Under the pieces are notes generated by a model. It was not told the origin of the DNA and searched no databases. It saw only the letters and a program-made list of their open reading frames with translations. The position numbers were made by a program, and so were the translations under genes. Below, one piece after another: positions 35,716-44,403 of a DNA stretch of 64,000 bases (positions within the stretch are counted from its first letter, which is position 1; each line of letters opens with the position of its first letter). Source of the stretch: Methylosinus trichosporium OB3b (GTDB lineage: Bacteria > Pseudomonadota > Alphaproteobacteria > Rhizobiales > Beijerinckiaceae); assembly GCF_002752655.1 (NCBI RefSeq), contig NZ_CP023737.1, positions 1,488,001 through 1,552,000 on the forward strand. Reading direction: 5' to 3'.

Positions 35716-36692
35716 GCTCGGCTTCCATGACCATCGTGCGCGGCGCGCATCGCTCGCGCTTCACCGCGATCAGCAATGATCTGTTGCAGAACAAGCTCGG
35801 CCTGTCGTGTGAGGCGCGATCTATCCTGTTCGATCTGCTCTCGCGGCCCGAGGATTGGCGGGTAATCATCGAGCAACTCGCCAAGGCGAACAAGATCGGT
35901 CGCGATCGGGTCTACAAGGCGCTCGGCGAGCTGCGCGAGCATGGCCTCGCTCGCCTGGAGACGATGCGCGACCCGGAAACCGGGCGGATCGCCGGCTCGC
36001 GCTGGATCATTCAGGAGGAGCCGGACCCACTTCCTGAAATCCAGGAAGTGGACCGCTTCCTGAAATCACCGCGTCCTGATTTACCGGATACGGTAAATCA
36101 GGACGCATACAAAAGAACTATAGAGATACAAAACACAGACTCTCTCACAAAACCGAACGCGCCCCTGCCGGGGCCGCAGGAGCGGGAGGAAGGGCTTTCC
36201 GAGGAAGAAGGGAAGGCTTCGAGGCCGAGCCCTCGCGATGAGGCGTGGTCGCGCTTCGAGGCGGCTTGGACCTTCGGCCTCGGCGAGTCCCGAGGCGGCG
36301 CTCGCAAGGCGTTCGATCGGTTGAGCGTCACCGATCGGGAGGCGGCGATCAGCGGGGCCGCAGCCTTCCAGGGGGCCATGGCGGGGCGGACACATCCGCC
36401 TCATGCGTCGACCTATCTCGGCGAGCGGAAGTGGACCTATCGGCCTCGGTCGCCGAGCCCGCCGGCCGGCGCATCGCCTGCGACCGCTCCGAAGGGCTCG
36501 GCGGGAACGGCTTGCGAGAGGCCGGACGGGAAATGGTGGTTGAGGGACGGCGGGCCGGAGTTGCAGCGCTGGCATGAGTTCGAGCGCAAGACGCTCGGCA
36601 GGGCGGCGACCGGCTGCATACGCCCGGCGCAGTGGCCTCCGAGCCTCAAGGCGAAGGATGCGAGCGGCGCGGCCGAGGGCTTGAGGGCATGA
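35712..36692 (+). CDS. Helix-turn-helix protein with long disordered tail, replication-protein-like
   Basis: The 326-aa product has an N-terminal winged helix (FTAISNDLLQNKLGLSCEARSILFDLLSRPEDWRVIIEQLAKANKIGRDRVYKALGELREHGLARLE), found in phage and plasmid replication or helix-turn-helix-36-type proteins. A Pro/Ser/Glu-rich linker follows, then a C-terminal part with ARKAFDRLSVTDREAAISGAAAFQ and HPPHASTYLGERKW, a common ending of phage replication-associated proteins. It is coupled to the upstream gene. Confidence 0.6.
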   Translation: MSSASMTIVRGAHRSRFTAISNDLLQNKLGLSCEARSILFDLLSRPEDWRVIIEQLAKANKIGRDRVYKALGELREHGLARLETMRDPETGRIAGSRWIIQEEPDPLPEIQEVDRFLKSPRPDLPDTVNQDAYKRTIEIQNTDSLTKPNAPLPGPQEREEGLSEEEGKASRPSPRDEAWSRFEAAWTFGLGESRGGARKAFDRLSVTDREAAISGAAAFQGAMAGRTHPPHASTYLGERKWTYRPRSPSPPAGASPATAPKGSAGTACERPDGKWWLRDGGPELQRWHEFERKTLGRAATGCIRPAQWPPSLKAKDASGAAEGLRA

Positions 36693-37090
36693 TCGGCAGC
36701 GGGGCCATAGTCGCAGCCGGCGACTTTGGATCACAGTCCCGCGCCGGGACCGTGATCGGCGGCCGAGGGGATACCCCCTCGAAAGACAAACACCGCCCGC
36801 CCCGCGACCGGTCGCCTAACAACCTGGAAAATTCCGCGATATTCCTAAGAACTTTTTTCTTGTGGTATGGCGGTTATGCGCGGATTTTTGATGTGGAATT
36901 GGCTCGGCAAAGGGACGCGAAGCGGCGCGGGTCCGGCTCTTTGGGCGAACCGACCCGCAAATTGCGGGTCGGCTTCCTCGCGGCGCGCCTCGAGGTCCGC
37001 CCTTCGTCGCCAAGCCCGGTCAATGAGCGGGGAAGTTCCTGGCTCGTGGCCTCGGCGAACGCCCCGGCGGCGGCGGCGCTCATGACGGCC
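36693..37090. other. Intergenic stretch with a palindromic hairpin
   Basis: About 400 bases hold no gene I can support. A perfect hairpin (CCGACCCGCAA-ATT-GCGGGTCGG, about 36950-36972) could end the upstream transcript, although no T-run follows. An A/T-rich patch at 36835-36875 may be a promoter. Confidence 0.35.
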
Positions 37091-37321
37091 TCAATGCACG
37101 AAGAACTTCACGGCGATGAGCACGCCGCCGAGAGCGACGATCATGCCGCCGATGCGAGTTGTCAGCTCGTGCTTCAACAGCTCGATATCGGTCTTGGTGG
37201 CGAGCTGCGTCTCGATGAGCTTGGCCTGCTCCTCGGCCAAAACCTCGGCCTGTCCTTCCGGCATGCCAGCGGAGATCAGGCGTTTTACGAAGGCATGGGA
37301 GTCGAAGGGGATAGCGCTCAC
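37091..37321 (-). CDS. DUF1640-like coiled-coil membrane protein
   Basis: From GTG 37321 (GAGGA upstream) the product is 76 aa: SAIPFDSHAFVKRLISAGMPEGQAEVLAEEQAKLIETQLATKTDIELLKHEL, then a C-terminal membrane helix (IGGMIVALGGVLIAVKFFV). This is the CCDC90/DUF1640 layout of a coiled coil anchored by one helix, common on alphaproteobacterial mobile elements. Role unknown. Confidence 0.65.
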   Translation of the reverse strand: MSAIPFDSHAFVKRLISAGMPEGQAEVLAEEQAKLIETQLATKTDIELLKHELTTRIGGMIVALGGVLIAVKFFVH

Positions 37322-37374
37322 GTTCTCGGTCCTCTTCGGTCGGAGTGCCGGCCTTTCGGATAAAATAGCGCGGA

Positions 37375-37626
37375 TCACGTCAGGACGCGAGAGGTCCCGC
37401 CTTTGCGGAGCCGCACGCCCGGACCCTCGCCATTCTCGTCGACGAAGATGACGCCCGCCGCCTCAAGCGCGGCGCGGATCGCGGCGACCGTGCGGGGCTT
37501 CAGCTCCTCGCCGGCCTCGAGGCGATTGATTGTGTCCAATGAGACGCCAGCCATTTCAGCCAACTGCTTCCCCGTCAAGCCGAGGGCGACCCTCGCCATC
37601 TTGGATTGAACGGCTTCGATTTTCAT
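37375..37626 (-). CDS. XRE-family repressor
   Basis: The 83-aa product is a single Cro/CI-type helix-turn-helix domain (RVALGLTGKQLAEMAGVSLDTINRLEAGEELKPRTVAAIRAALEAAGVIFVDENGEGPGVRL). It is divergent from the gene at 37765, and its start abuts an operator-like region. It is the likely master repressor of the element. Confidence 0.82.
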   Translation of the reverse strand: MKIEAVQSKMARVALGLTGKQLAEMAGVSLDTINRLEAGEELKPRTVAAIRAALEAAGVIFVDENGEGPGVRLRKGGTSRVLT

Positions 37627-37632
37627 GTCGCT

Positions 37633-37681
37633 AACCTGTTTCAGGTTGACAGCCTGAAAAACACGGGCGTAAATCAGGCTG
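37633..37681 (+). promoter_or_regulatory. Operator/promoter region of the element
   Basis: A perfect palindrome AACCTG-TTT-CAGGTT (37633-37647) overlaps a promoter with TTGACA (37646-37651), 17 bases, and GTAAAT (37669-37674). A second inverted pair, CAGCCTGA...TCAGGCTG (37650-37657 and 37674-37681), brackets the promoter. The shared CAGG/CCTG half sites suggest one repressor, most likely the XRE protein alongside, shutting off the rightward promoter. Confidence 0.65.
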
Positions 37682-37764
37682 TAGACATGATTTTACACGC
37701 ATCGTCGTCGTCGGGAAACCTCTTTCCGGCGAACGGCCTCGCATTGCCCAAAGGAGACTCGACC

Positions 37765-38442
37765 ATGTTCGACCTGTCCAACGTCGCTTTCCTCCCCGCG
37801 GAAAACGCCGAGCCTGGCGCTGGCCCCGCTGGCGCCGCGAATGTCGCGCCCGCGGTCGATCCGATCTTCGCGGCGATCGAGCGCCTTCGCGCGGCCGAGG
37901 CGCGGCACGCGGCGGCGGATATCGCCTGTGATGAAGCGATGGTGAAGCGCGACGCGCGCGCGAAGGCCGAGGCCGAGGCCTTGCGAGACCGCACCCTCGC
38001 CGAGCTGCGCGCCGAAGAAGCCGCATTCCTCTCGACCGTTCCTCTCACGCTCGACGGGGTCCGAGCGGGCCTCGCTTATGCTTTCGAATACGACGCCGAC
38101 GGCCACGAGTTGCGCCCCTTCGTCGAGTCGATCCTTCGTTCGCCCGCCTGGACGCCCGCATTGGCGGACCCTCTGCTGACGGCGATCGAACGCCACAAGG
38201 CGGCCGTCCGTGCGGTCGCCGCCTATCCTGGCCCCGGCGATCTGCCGTCCGCCCTCACGGCGGAAGAAGACGCGGCGTCCCGCGAGCTGGCGGCCGTCCC
38301 CTGCGGCGAGAGCTTCCCCGTGAAGCTCCGCTACATGCTCGCTGATCAAAAACGCCGCTGGGGGCCGCTCTGGCGCATCCGCGGCGCTCCCGAGATCATG
38401 GCGGCTATCGAGCTGCATGTCTCCGGCGAAATCACCGCGTAA
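37765..38442 (+). CDS. Hypothetical protein
   Basis: The 225-aa product starts at MFDLSNVAFLPAENAEPG, with AAAGGAG 10 bases upstream. It is Ala/Glu/Arg-rich with a long helical stretch (residues ~40-100) and no membrane segment. The same DPxxAAIxxxRAAxAxxAAD layout recurs in the next gene (DPVLAAIAEWRAAKAIADADAE), so the two are probably distant paralogues. Function unknown. Confidence 0.6.
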   Translation: MFDLSNVAFLPAENAEPGAGPAGAANVAPAVDPIFAAIERLRAAEARHAAADIACDEAMVKRDARAKAEAEALRDRTLAELRAEEAAFLSTVPLTLDGVRAGLAYAFEYDADGHELRPFVESILRSPAWTPALADPLLTAIERHKAAVRAVAAYPGPGDLPSALTAEEDAASRELAAVPCGESFPVKLRYMLADQKRRWGPLWRIRGAPEIMAAIELHVSGEITA

Positions 38443-38453
38443 GGGGGCCGATC

Positions 38454-39065
38454 ATGAGCACGCGCCGCAAATTCATCGCCGGCCTCGCCGCCGCGCCCGT
38501 CGCCGCCGTTCCCGCCCTCGCCGCCGCGAGCACGGGGATTGATCCTGTGCTCGCCGCGATCGCCGAATGGCGCGCGGCGAAGGCCATAGCCGACGCCGAT
38601 GCGGAGCGCTCGGAATGCGCCCACGCCGCTTATGGCGCCGAAGTCGACGCGCTGGACCCTCTACAGCGCAAGATTTTCAGCCTCGAGGAATTCGACCGCA
38701 TGTTTCGGGCTATTCCCGAAACGCCGGAGCTGACGGCGCTGCGCAGCCGGCTCGAAAGAAACCTCGAGGCTCTACGCGCCGTGCGGCGCCGCTATAGGTT
38801 AGATGAAGTCGAAGAGAGGGCCGACGCATCGGGAAAGGCGGAATTCGCCGCGATGAGCGCCGCGCTCGAAACCCAGCCGGCGACCGTCGAGGGAGCCTTG
38901 GCGCTTCTCGAGGTCACGGCGCTCTGGGTGTTGGATAACGAGGAATTCTACTTCGAAGGCGAGCTTTCCACCGCCCCGGCGCGGGCGACCCGCGCGGCGT
39001 TGAAGGTTCTAGAATTTCATCGGTATGGAGGCACAATCCGAAAAGCGTCTGAAGAGTTTTGTTGA
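38454..39065 (+). CDS. Hypothetical protein with Tat-type signal peptide
   Basis: The 203-aa product opens with STRRKFIAGLAAAPVAAVPALAAAS, a twin-arginine export signal. The rest is helical and charged, with IFSLEEFDRMFRAIPETPELTALRSRLE. It lies 11 bases after the previous gene. Exported proteins of this type are frequent on alphaproteobacterial prophages and have no known role. Confidence 0.6.
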   Translation: MSTRRKFIAGLAAAPVAAVPALAAASTGIDPVLAAIAEWRAAKAIADADAERSECAHAAYGAEVDALDPLQRKIFSLEEFDRMFRAIPETPELTALRSRLERNLEALRAVRRRYRLDEVEERADASGKAEFAAMSAALETQPATVEGALALLEVTALWVLDNEEFYFEGELSTAPARATRAALKVLEFHRYGGTIRKASEEFC

Positions 39066-39092
39066 GCCGTCGTCGATTTTCATCCAAGAGCG

Positions 39093-39124
39093 CTTGACGT
39101 ATTCAGGAAAATAGGTAACTATTT
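39093..39124 (+). promoter_or_regulatory. Promoter with embedded palindrome ahead of the capsid operon
   Basis: TTGACG (39093-39098), 17 bases, AACTAT (39116-39121). The inverted repeat AAAATAG-GTAA-CTATTTT (39107-39124) covers the -10, so a DNA-binding protein could block it. It is followed by AGGAGAG and the ATG at 39145, and drives the run of genes through the integrase. Confidence 0.55.
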
Positions 39125-39144
39125 TTCCGAATAGGAGAGCGCAT

Positions 39145-39645
39145 ATGGTCACTCGCCAGCAAGTCGCGATAGTCGCGGGCTGTTCCGTCGATTTCGTTTC
39201 GAATACCGTCAATCGTGGCGTCATGACGACGAAACTTCCTCCCACGACCGCCGGAATTGCCCGCGACTTCAACCGCTCCAACACGTTGGAAATCGCGTTC
39301 GTCGCAGCGCTGACTGATATCGGCTACGCGCCGATCGACGCCGCAGCTCGCGCCTCTCGTTGGCTTGCAGAGGAAGCACGCGGCGAGCTCGCGCCCTGGT
39401 GGGTAGAGAACCGCAAGACTGGGAATGGAACCTTCCTGAGCACAGCAGCCCAAACCATATCGATCGCCCGACTCGCCAGTGAAGTCTTCATGGCCGATGA
39501 CCCTGGCGATGGCGTTCTTGTTTCCGACGACGATCCGGGCGACGGGCCTGCCGACGATATCAAGCCGGCTTCACGCATGGGCGTAATTCACATCGCTGGA
39601 ATCGTCGAGGCTATCGACGCGCTCTTCAACAAACCGCGGGAATGA
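39145..39645 (+). CDS. Putative DNA-binding protein of the element
   Basis: The 166-aa product begins MVTRQQVAIVAGCSVDFVSNTVNRGVMTTKLPP, resembling a MerR/excisionase-like winged helix that sets up recognition by its second helix. It continues with NTLEIAFVAALTDIGYAPIDAAARASRWLAEE. Its stop lies ~180 bases before the capsid gene. It may control the palindrome-bearing promoter in front of it. Confidence 0.5.
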   Translation: MVTRQQVAIVAGCSVDFVSNTVNRGVMTTKLPPTTAGIARDFNRSNTLEIAFVAALTDIGYAPIDAAARASRWLAEEARGELAPWWVENRKTGNGTFLSTAAQTISIARLASEVFMADDPGDGVLVSDDDPGDGPADDIKPASRMGVIHIAGIVEAIDALFNKPRE

Positions 39646-39827
39646 TCTTCCGGGAGCGCATTTTGAGGGCCTGCGGTCGGCCCAATAACGGAAAGGCGGA
39701 TCGCCGCTCCCGAAAGCACAGATACGGGTGTCAATCCGCCGTGACCGCACCCATTCCCGAATCGCCGGCGCGACGCCGCCGGTGGCGGTCCGCCACAGGG
39801 CGCGCCGTCTCTCAGAAGGGCTTACTC

Positions 39828-41084
39828 ATGCCGAATTTGATCGAACTGAAGGAAAGCCGCGCCGGAAAGCTCGCCGAAATGTCGACACTGACGAGCGCGG
39901 AATTGAACGAGGAAAGCCGGACGCGCTTCGATGCGTTGGACAAGGAAGTCCGCACGCTGGACGGCGATATCCTGCGCGCCGAAAAATTCGCAGAGTATGA
40001 ACGCCGCTACGCGCCCGGCAAAATCATCGCATCGCCGGACCGCGGCGAGCGCGAATATGCCGATCTGGTCGGCAAGTTCGAGCTGCGCCAGGCTGTCTCC
40101 TATCTCGACGAAGGCCGCGCGCTCACCGGCGCGACCGCCGAAGTGGTGACGGAGCTGCGCAATCGTGGCGGCTATCGCGGCGTGCCGATCCCGTGGGGCG
40201 TGCTCGAGAAGCGCTCGGGCGAGACGGTCGGGAGTGGCGTGCCGAACCCGGTTCGCACCATGCCGATTATCGATCGCCTTTTCGCCGAGGCCGCCGCTGT
40301 CCGCATGGGCGCGGAAATCGTGCAAATCGACTCCGGCGCCGTCGAATATCCCGTCACCACGTCGAGCGTCGCGGCCGCTTGGGCGTCGAGCGAGACGGGG
40401 AACGTCGGCGGCCCGACCGCCTATGCGACCACCGACCGCCCGCTCGCGCCCAACTCGACGCTCGGCATTCAAGCGAAGATCACGCGCAAGGCGCAAAAGC
40501 AGAGCGGCGACGCGCTCGAGCAGGCCGTGCGGCGCGATCTCAACGGCGCGATCGGCGAGGCGATGGACCGCGCCGTTTTCCTCGGCGCCGGCGCGTCCGG
40601 CGAGCCCGCGGGCGTGCTGGTCGGCTCCTACGGCATTACGTCCACGGCGATCGACGCCGCGGCGTCCTATGCGGCTTTCAGCGAAGCCGTCATGCGCTTC
40701 CTGATCGCCAACGCCGCGGCCGGGCCGGGCGATGTCAAGGCGCTGATCCGGCCGGAAGTGTGGAACAAGCTCGATAATACGCTCGCGTCCGATGCGGGGC
40801 CGAAATGGGAGTTCGACCGGATGCGCGAGAACTTCGGCGCCATCGTCATGAGCGGCAATGCGCTCGCGGCGCCGACCGGCTCGCCAGCGACGACGAAGGC
40901 GCTTCTCACGACGAGCGCCGGCGGCGTGCCTCCGATCTTCGTCGGGCTTTGGGGTGCGATCGACCTCATTCGCGACCCTTACAGCGACGCGGCGAGCGGC
41001 GGCTTGCGCCTCACAGCGCTGGCGACCATGGACGTGACGGTTTCCCGCCCGTCGCAGCTTCAAATTCTCACGGGCATTCAGTGA
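39828..41084 (+). CDS. HK97-family major capsid protein
   Basis: The 418-aa product starts at MPNLIELKESRAGKLAEMS. The first ~100 residues form a charged helical delta domain that the protease removes. The HK97 fold follows (VPIPWGVLEKRS...TMPIIDRLFAEAAAVRMGAEIVQIDSGAVEYPVTTSSVAAAWASETG-type segment, then GEAMDRAVFLGAGASGEPAGVL and a C-terminal ALATMDVTVSRPSQLQ). The stop overlaps the protease start (TGATG at 41082-41086). Confidence 0.88.
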   Translation: MPNLIELKESRAGKLAEMSTLTSAELNEESRTRFDALDKEVRTLDGDILRAEKFAEYERRYAPGKIIASPDRGEREYADLVGKFELRQAVSYLDEGRALTGATAEVVTELRNRGGYRGVPIPWGVLEKRSGETVGSGVPNPVRTMPIIDRLFAEAAAVRMGAEIVQIDSGAVEYPVTTSSVAAAWASSETGNVGGPTAYATTDRPLAPNSTLGIQAKITRKAQKQSGDALEQAVRRDLNGAIGEAMDRAVFLGAGASGEPAGVLVGSYGITSTAIDAAASYAAFSEAVMRFLIANAAAGPGDVKALIRPEVWNKLDNTLASDAGPKWEFDRMRENFGAIVMSGNALAAPTGSPATTKALLTTSAGGVPPIFVGLWGAIDLIRDPYSDAASGGLRLTALATMDVTVSRPSQLQILTGIQ

Positions 41085-41614
41085 TGGAACGCCGCGCCCT
41101 TCAAATCGAGCTTCGCGCGTCGGGGAGCAATCCCCGACGCCTCGAGGGCTATGCCGCGACATTCGATAGCGAGGCGCGCGTCGGCGATTATGTCGAAATC
41201 ATCCGGCCAGGCGCGTTCGCGACGAGCTTGGCGAGCGGCGCGGATATTCTCGCGCTGGTCGATCATGATCCGTCGCGCGTGCTCGGCCGCACCAAGAGCG
41301 GAACGCTGCGCCTCGCGGAAAATGCGCGCGGCCTCGCCTTCACGATCGACCTTCCAGAGACGACGCTCGGTCGCGACATGCTCGCGCTCGCCGAGCGTGG
41401 CGACCTCGGCGGAATGTCCTTTGGCTTCGTCGCGACGGATGAACGCTGGAACGGCAATCGCCGCGAGCTGCGCGCCGTCGAGCTGAAAGAAGTCTCAGTT
41501 GTGAGCGCGTGGCCCGCCTACACGAATACGATCGTCGAGGCGCGTGCGCGCAATCTGAAAGATCGCCCGGCGAGCTGGTTCCGGCGCCGTTATGCCGAAT
41601 TGCTGCGAGGCTGA
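41084..41614 (+). CDS. HK97-family prohead protease
   Basis: The 176-aa product is an S78 prohead protease with catalytic His61 (ILALVDHDPSRVLGRT) and Ser112 (GGMSFGF). It starts LEGYAATFDSEARVGDYVEIIRPGAFATSL, a typical family N-terminus. It trims the capsid delta domain. It comes after, not before, the capsid gene. Confidence 0.9.
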   Translation: MERRALQIELRASGSNPRRLEGYAATFDSEARVGDYVEIIRPGAFATSLASGADILALVDHDPSRVLGRTKSGTLRLAENARGLAFTIDLPETTLGRDMLALAERGDLGGMSFGFVATDERWNGNRRELRAVELKEVSVVSAWPAYTNTIVEARARNLKDRPASWFRRRYAELLRG

Positions 41615-41615
41615 C

Positions 41616-42875
41616 ATGAACTTTATCGAACGTCTCGCCTTTGTCTTCGGCTATGAGAAGCGCGCCGGCGGGAATGGCGGCTATTTCGAATCCTACGTTG
41701 CGGCGCGGGGAAGCTATCTCGCCGGCGGCACATCGCCGGAAGGTGTAATTTCCGCTCTCGGTGTGGCGACCGCTTGCATTGCGCGGCGATCTCAGGGGTT
41801 GGCGAGCGTCCCATTATGTGTGCATCGCAATCTCGGGCCTTCGAACGTCGAGCAGGCCGACAATCATCCGCTTTATGATGTGCTCAACACATGCCCGAAT
41901 GATTACCAAAGCGCCTATGAGCTGCGGGAGTTCTTGATCCGATCCCATGATTTGCATGGAAACGCTTACGCACGGGTCGAGCGTGACAATCGTGGCCAGG
42001 TGATTGCACTCCATCCGTTTGCGCCGACAACGGTATCGATCGAGGTCCTCGCCAATGGTCGCCGTCGATATCGCGCGACCGATTTCAGCGGAAAGGCTTG
42101 GACGCTTCTACAAGAAGAGATGCTTCACGTTCGGGGACCGAGCCGCGATGGAATTTACGGCCTGTCGCCGCTGCAAATCGCTGACGGCGCTGTTGGCGTC
42201 GCCGTTGCCGCCAACGATTTCGCTCGATCCTATTTCGACAATGGTTCTAACCCGGATGGATACATCACATTCCCGTCCGGCGCCTCCAAGGATGCGCCGG
42301 ACGAAATCCGCAAGCACTGGATGGCCAAGCACGGCGCCAACAATCGCTTCGCTGGGCCGGCGGTATTCACGAACGGCGGCGAGTTCAAAGAAATTCGTAT
42401 CAATGCGGCGGATGCCCAGTTACTCGACACGAGGAAATATTCTGCCGAGGATATCGCGCGCATTTTCGATTGCCCTCCAACGAGCGTCGGGATTGTAGAT
42501 CGTTCGACGTATGCCAATACAGAACAGGAGGCGCTGGCCCTTGTTCGCAATTGTCTTGCGCCTCTCGCTGCGCGCTTTGAAAGCGCCTTTGCGCGCTGCT
42601 TGCTTACGACCGCGGGCCGACGCTCGTATTTTTTCCGACACGATTTCGCCGAATTGCTCCGCGGCGACATGAAAACTCGCTACGAAAGCTATCGGCTCGC
42701 GCGTGAAATCGGCGTGTTCTCGCCGAACGATATTCGCCGCCGCGAGAATGAGCCGCCGATCGAAGGCGGCGACGTCTATCACGTCCCGGTCAATTGGGCG
42801 CCGCTCGGCGCTGCGCCGCTCGGCCACAACGGCGGCCCGCCGCTCGGCGACGGCGCGACGGGAGCGAACGGATGA
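41616..42875 (+). CDS. HK97-family portal protein
   Basis: The 419-aa product has the portal core (ATACIARRSQGLASVPLCVHR...YELREFLIRSHDLHGNAYARVERDNRGQVIALHPFAP...GLSPLQIADGAVGVAVAANDFARSYF...ARIFDCPPTSVGIVDRSTYANTEQE). It forms the DNA entry ring. One base separates it from the protease gene. Its stop overlaps the next gene (ATGA). Confidence 0.9.
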   Translation: MNFIERLAFVFGYEKRAGGNGGYFESYVAARGSYLAGGTSPEGVISALGVATACIARRSQGLASVPLCVHRNLGPSNVEQADNHPLYDVLNTCPNDYQSAYELREFLIRSHDLHGNAYARVERDNRGQVIALHPFAPTTVSIEVLANGRRRYRATDFSGKAWTLLQEEMLHVRGPSRDGIYGLSPLQIADGAVGVAVAANDFARSYFDNGSNPDGYITFPSGASKDAPDEIRKHWMAKHGANNRFAGPAVFTNGGEFKEIRINAADAQLLDTRKYSAEDIARIFDCPPTSVGIVDRSTYANTEQEALALVRNCLAPLAARFESAFARCLLTTAGRRSYFFRHDFAELLRGDMKTRYESYRLAREIGVFSPNDIRRRENEPPIEGGDVYHVPVNWAPLGAAPLGHNGGPPLGDGATGANG

Positions 42876-43147
42876 CGCGCGCCGCCGCTCCCGAAAAGAC
42901 CGTCTTGCGCGCCAAGACACAGGGACTCTTTCCGCCCGAGGCGGAAATTGCGCGGCGCTTGTCGCAATCGCCGGCCGAATGGGCGGCGAAGGCGATCGTG
43001 CTCGAGCGCGAAGGCCTGCCGCGCGTCGATCCGCTGATGGGCGGGCGCTATTGGCCCGCCGTGGAAGTCTTCTTCCGCCGGCGCTACGGCCTCTCTAACA
43101 TCGAGGCGTCCAATCCGGACGGAAAGGAGAACCTCGATGCACTATGA
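42872..43147 (+). CDS. Small protein between portal and integrase, excisionase candidate
   Basis: The 91-aa product is basic at the N-terminus, with PAEWAAKAIVLEREGLPRVDPLMGGRYWPAVEVFFRRRYGL, a helix-turn-helix-like motif. It overlaps the portal by four bases and the integrase start by 11 bases. The position is that of a recombination directionality factor or AlpA-like protein, but the assignment is by context. Confidence 0.6.
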   Translation: MTRAAAPEKTVLRAKTQGLFPPEAEIARRLSQSPAEWAAKAIVLEREGLPRVDPLMGGRYWPAVEVFFRRRYGLSNIEASNPDGKENLDAL

Positions 43148-44363
43148 CTTCCCCGGTCTGAAGCGAAGGCCGAACAAAGGCGGCGGGACGCGGCTCTATT
43201 GGGTCGCGCGCGCCGACATCGCGAAGAAGGGCTATCGCCCGAAAACGGTTCCGCTGCATTACGACATCGGCGACTCGTCGCAACATGCGCTGATCGCGTC
43301 CGCCTGTTTGAAGCTGCAAGCCGAAATGCTGCAATGGGCGGCGACCTCGGGCGCGCCGTCGAAGCGCCCCTTCGACGGCACGGTCGCGGCGCTGGTGCGG
43401 CTCTATCAGCGAGACGAGGCGAGCCCCTATCAGCGGCTGAAGTGGAACACGCGGCGCACTTACGATCAGACGCTCGAGAGCATCGAAAAGGCGTTCGGCG
43501 CGCGGGCGCTGGCCTGCCTGGGGCTCGCGGATTTCCGCCGCTGGTATGACGCCGCGCGCAAGCCGAAGAAGCCCGGCGCGCCGGAGCGCGTTCGCAAGGC
43601 GCATGGGATTGTCAGCATGGTGCGGCGCCTGGTCGCCTATGGCGTCGCGGCCGAGCTGCCGGAGTGCCAGCGGCTCCACGCCATCTTGCGCGTGACCGAG
43701 TTCGAGCAGCCGGCGCAACGGCGATCGAAGCTGACGCTCGAGCATGTGGAGGCCCTGCTCCCGGTCGCGCTCCAGCGCGGGCGCTTGTCGCTGGCGCTGG
43801 GGACGGCGCTGCAATTCGAGACGACGCTGCGCCAGCGGGACGTGATCGGCGAATGGGAGCCGATCGCCGAAGGCGAGGAGGCCTCGGGAATTTGTCTCGG
43901 CCGGCGGCGCTGGGTGAAGGGCCTGACCTGGGCGGACCTGTCCGCCGACTTCGAAGTCTACAAGGTCACGACGAAGACGGGCGCGGTCGCCGCCCATGAC
44001 CTGAAGCTCTGCCCCTTGGTGATGAAGATCCTCGCCATGGTCCCGGCCGATTGCCGCGTTGGTCCGCTGATCGTCGACGAGCTCGCCGGGCGGCCCTACG
44101 CCGAGCACGCCTATGCGCGAGAGTGGCGCATCGTGGCGCGGGCGGCGGGAGTGCCGGCGGGCGTCTGGAACATGGACGCGCGGGCGGGCGGAATATCCGA
44201 GGCCGACGACGCCGGCGCGGCTCTCGACGACATCAGGTCGCAGGCCGCTCATGCGCAGGCCTCGACCACGGCCCGCTACGTCCGCGGGACCATCGGGAAG
44301 TCGCGCAAGGTCGCGCAGCTCCGGACGGCGCATCGAGCCGAACGCAAGCCGAACGACGCATAG
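43137..44363 (+). CDS. Tyrosine recombinase (integrase)
   Basis: The 408-aa product has the catalytic set Arg232 (ETTLRQRD), Lys280 (TTKTG), Arg349 (MDARAGG), His372 (AAHAQAS) and Tyr381 (ARYVRG). A SAM-like core-binding domain lies at ~80-175. It catalyses recombination between the 83-bp att repeats and lies 40 bases from attR, the standard place. Its start is buried in the upstream gene. Confidence 0.92.
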   Translation: MHYDFPGLKRRPNKGGGTRLYWVARADIAKKGYRPKTVPLHYDIGDSSQHALIASACLKLQAEMLQWAATSGAPSKRPFDGTVAALVRLYQRDEASPYQRLKWNTRRTYDQTLESIEKAFGARALACLGLADFRRWYDAARKPKKPGAPERVRKAHGIVSMVRRLVAYGVAAELPECQRLHAILRVTEFEQPAQRRSKLTLEHVEALLPVALQRGRLSLALGTALQFETTLRQRDVIGEWEPIAEGEEASGICLGRRRWVKGLTWADLSADFEVYKVTTKTGAVAAHDLKLCPLVMKILAMVPADCRVGPLIVDELAGRPYAEHAYAREWRIVARAAGVPAGVWNMDARAGGISEADDAGAALDDIRSQAAHAQASTTARYVRGTIGKSRKVAQLRTAHRAERKPNDA

Positions 44364-44403
44364 GGAACGCCATGGGGAACGTGGGGAACGCGTAGGTTAG
44401 CGG

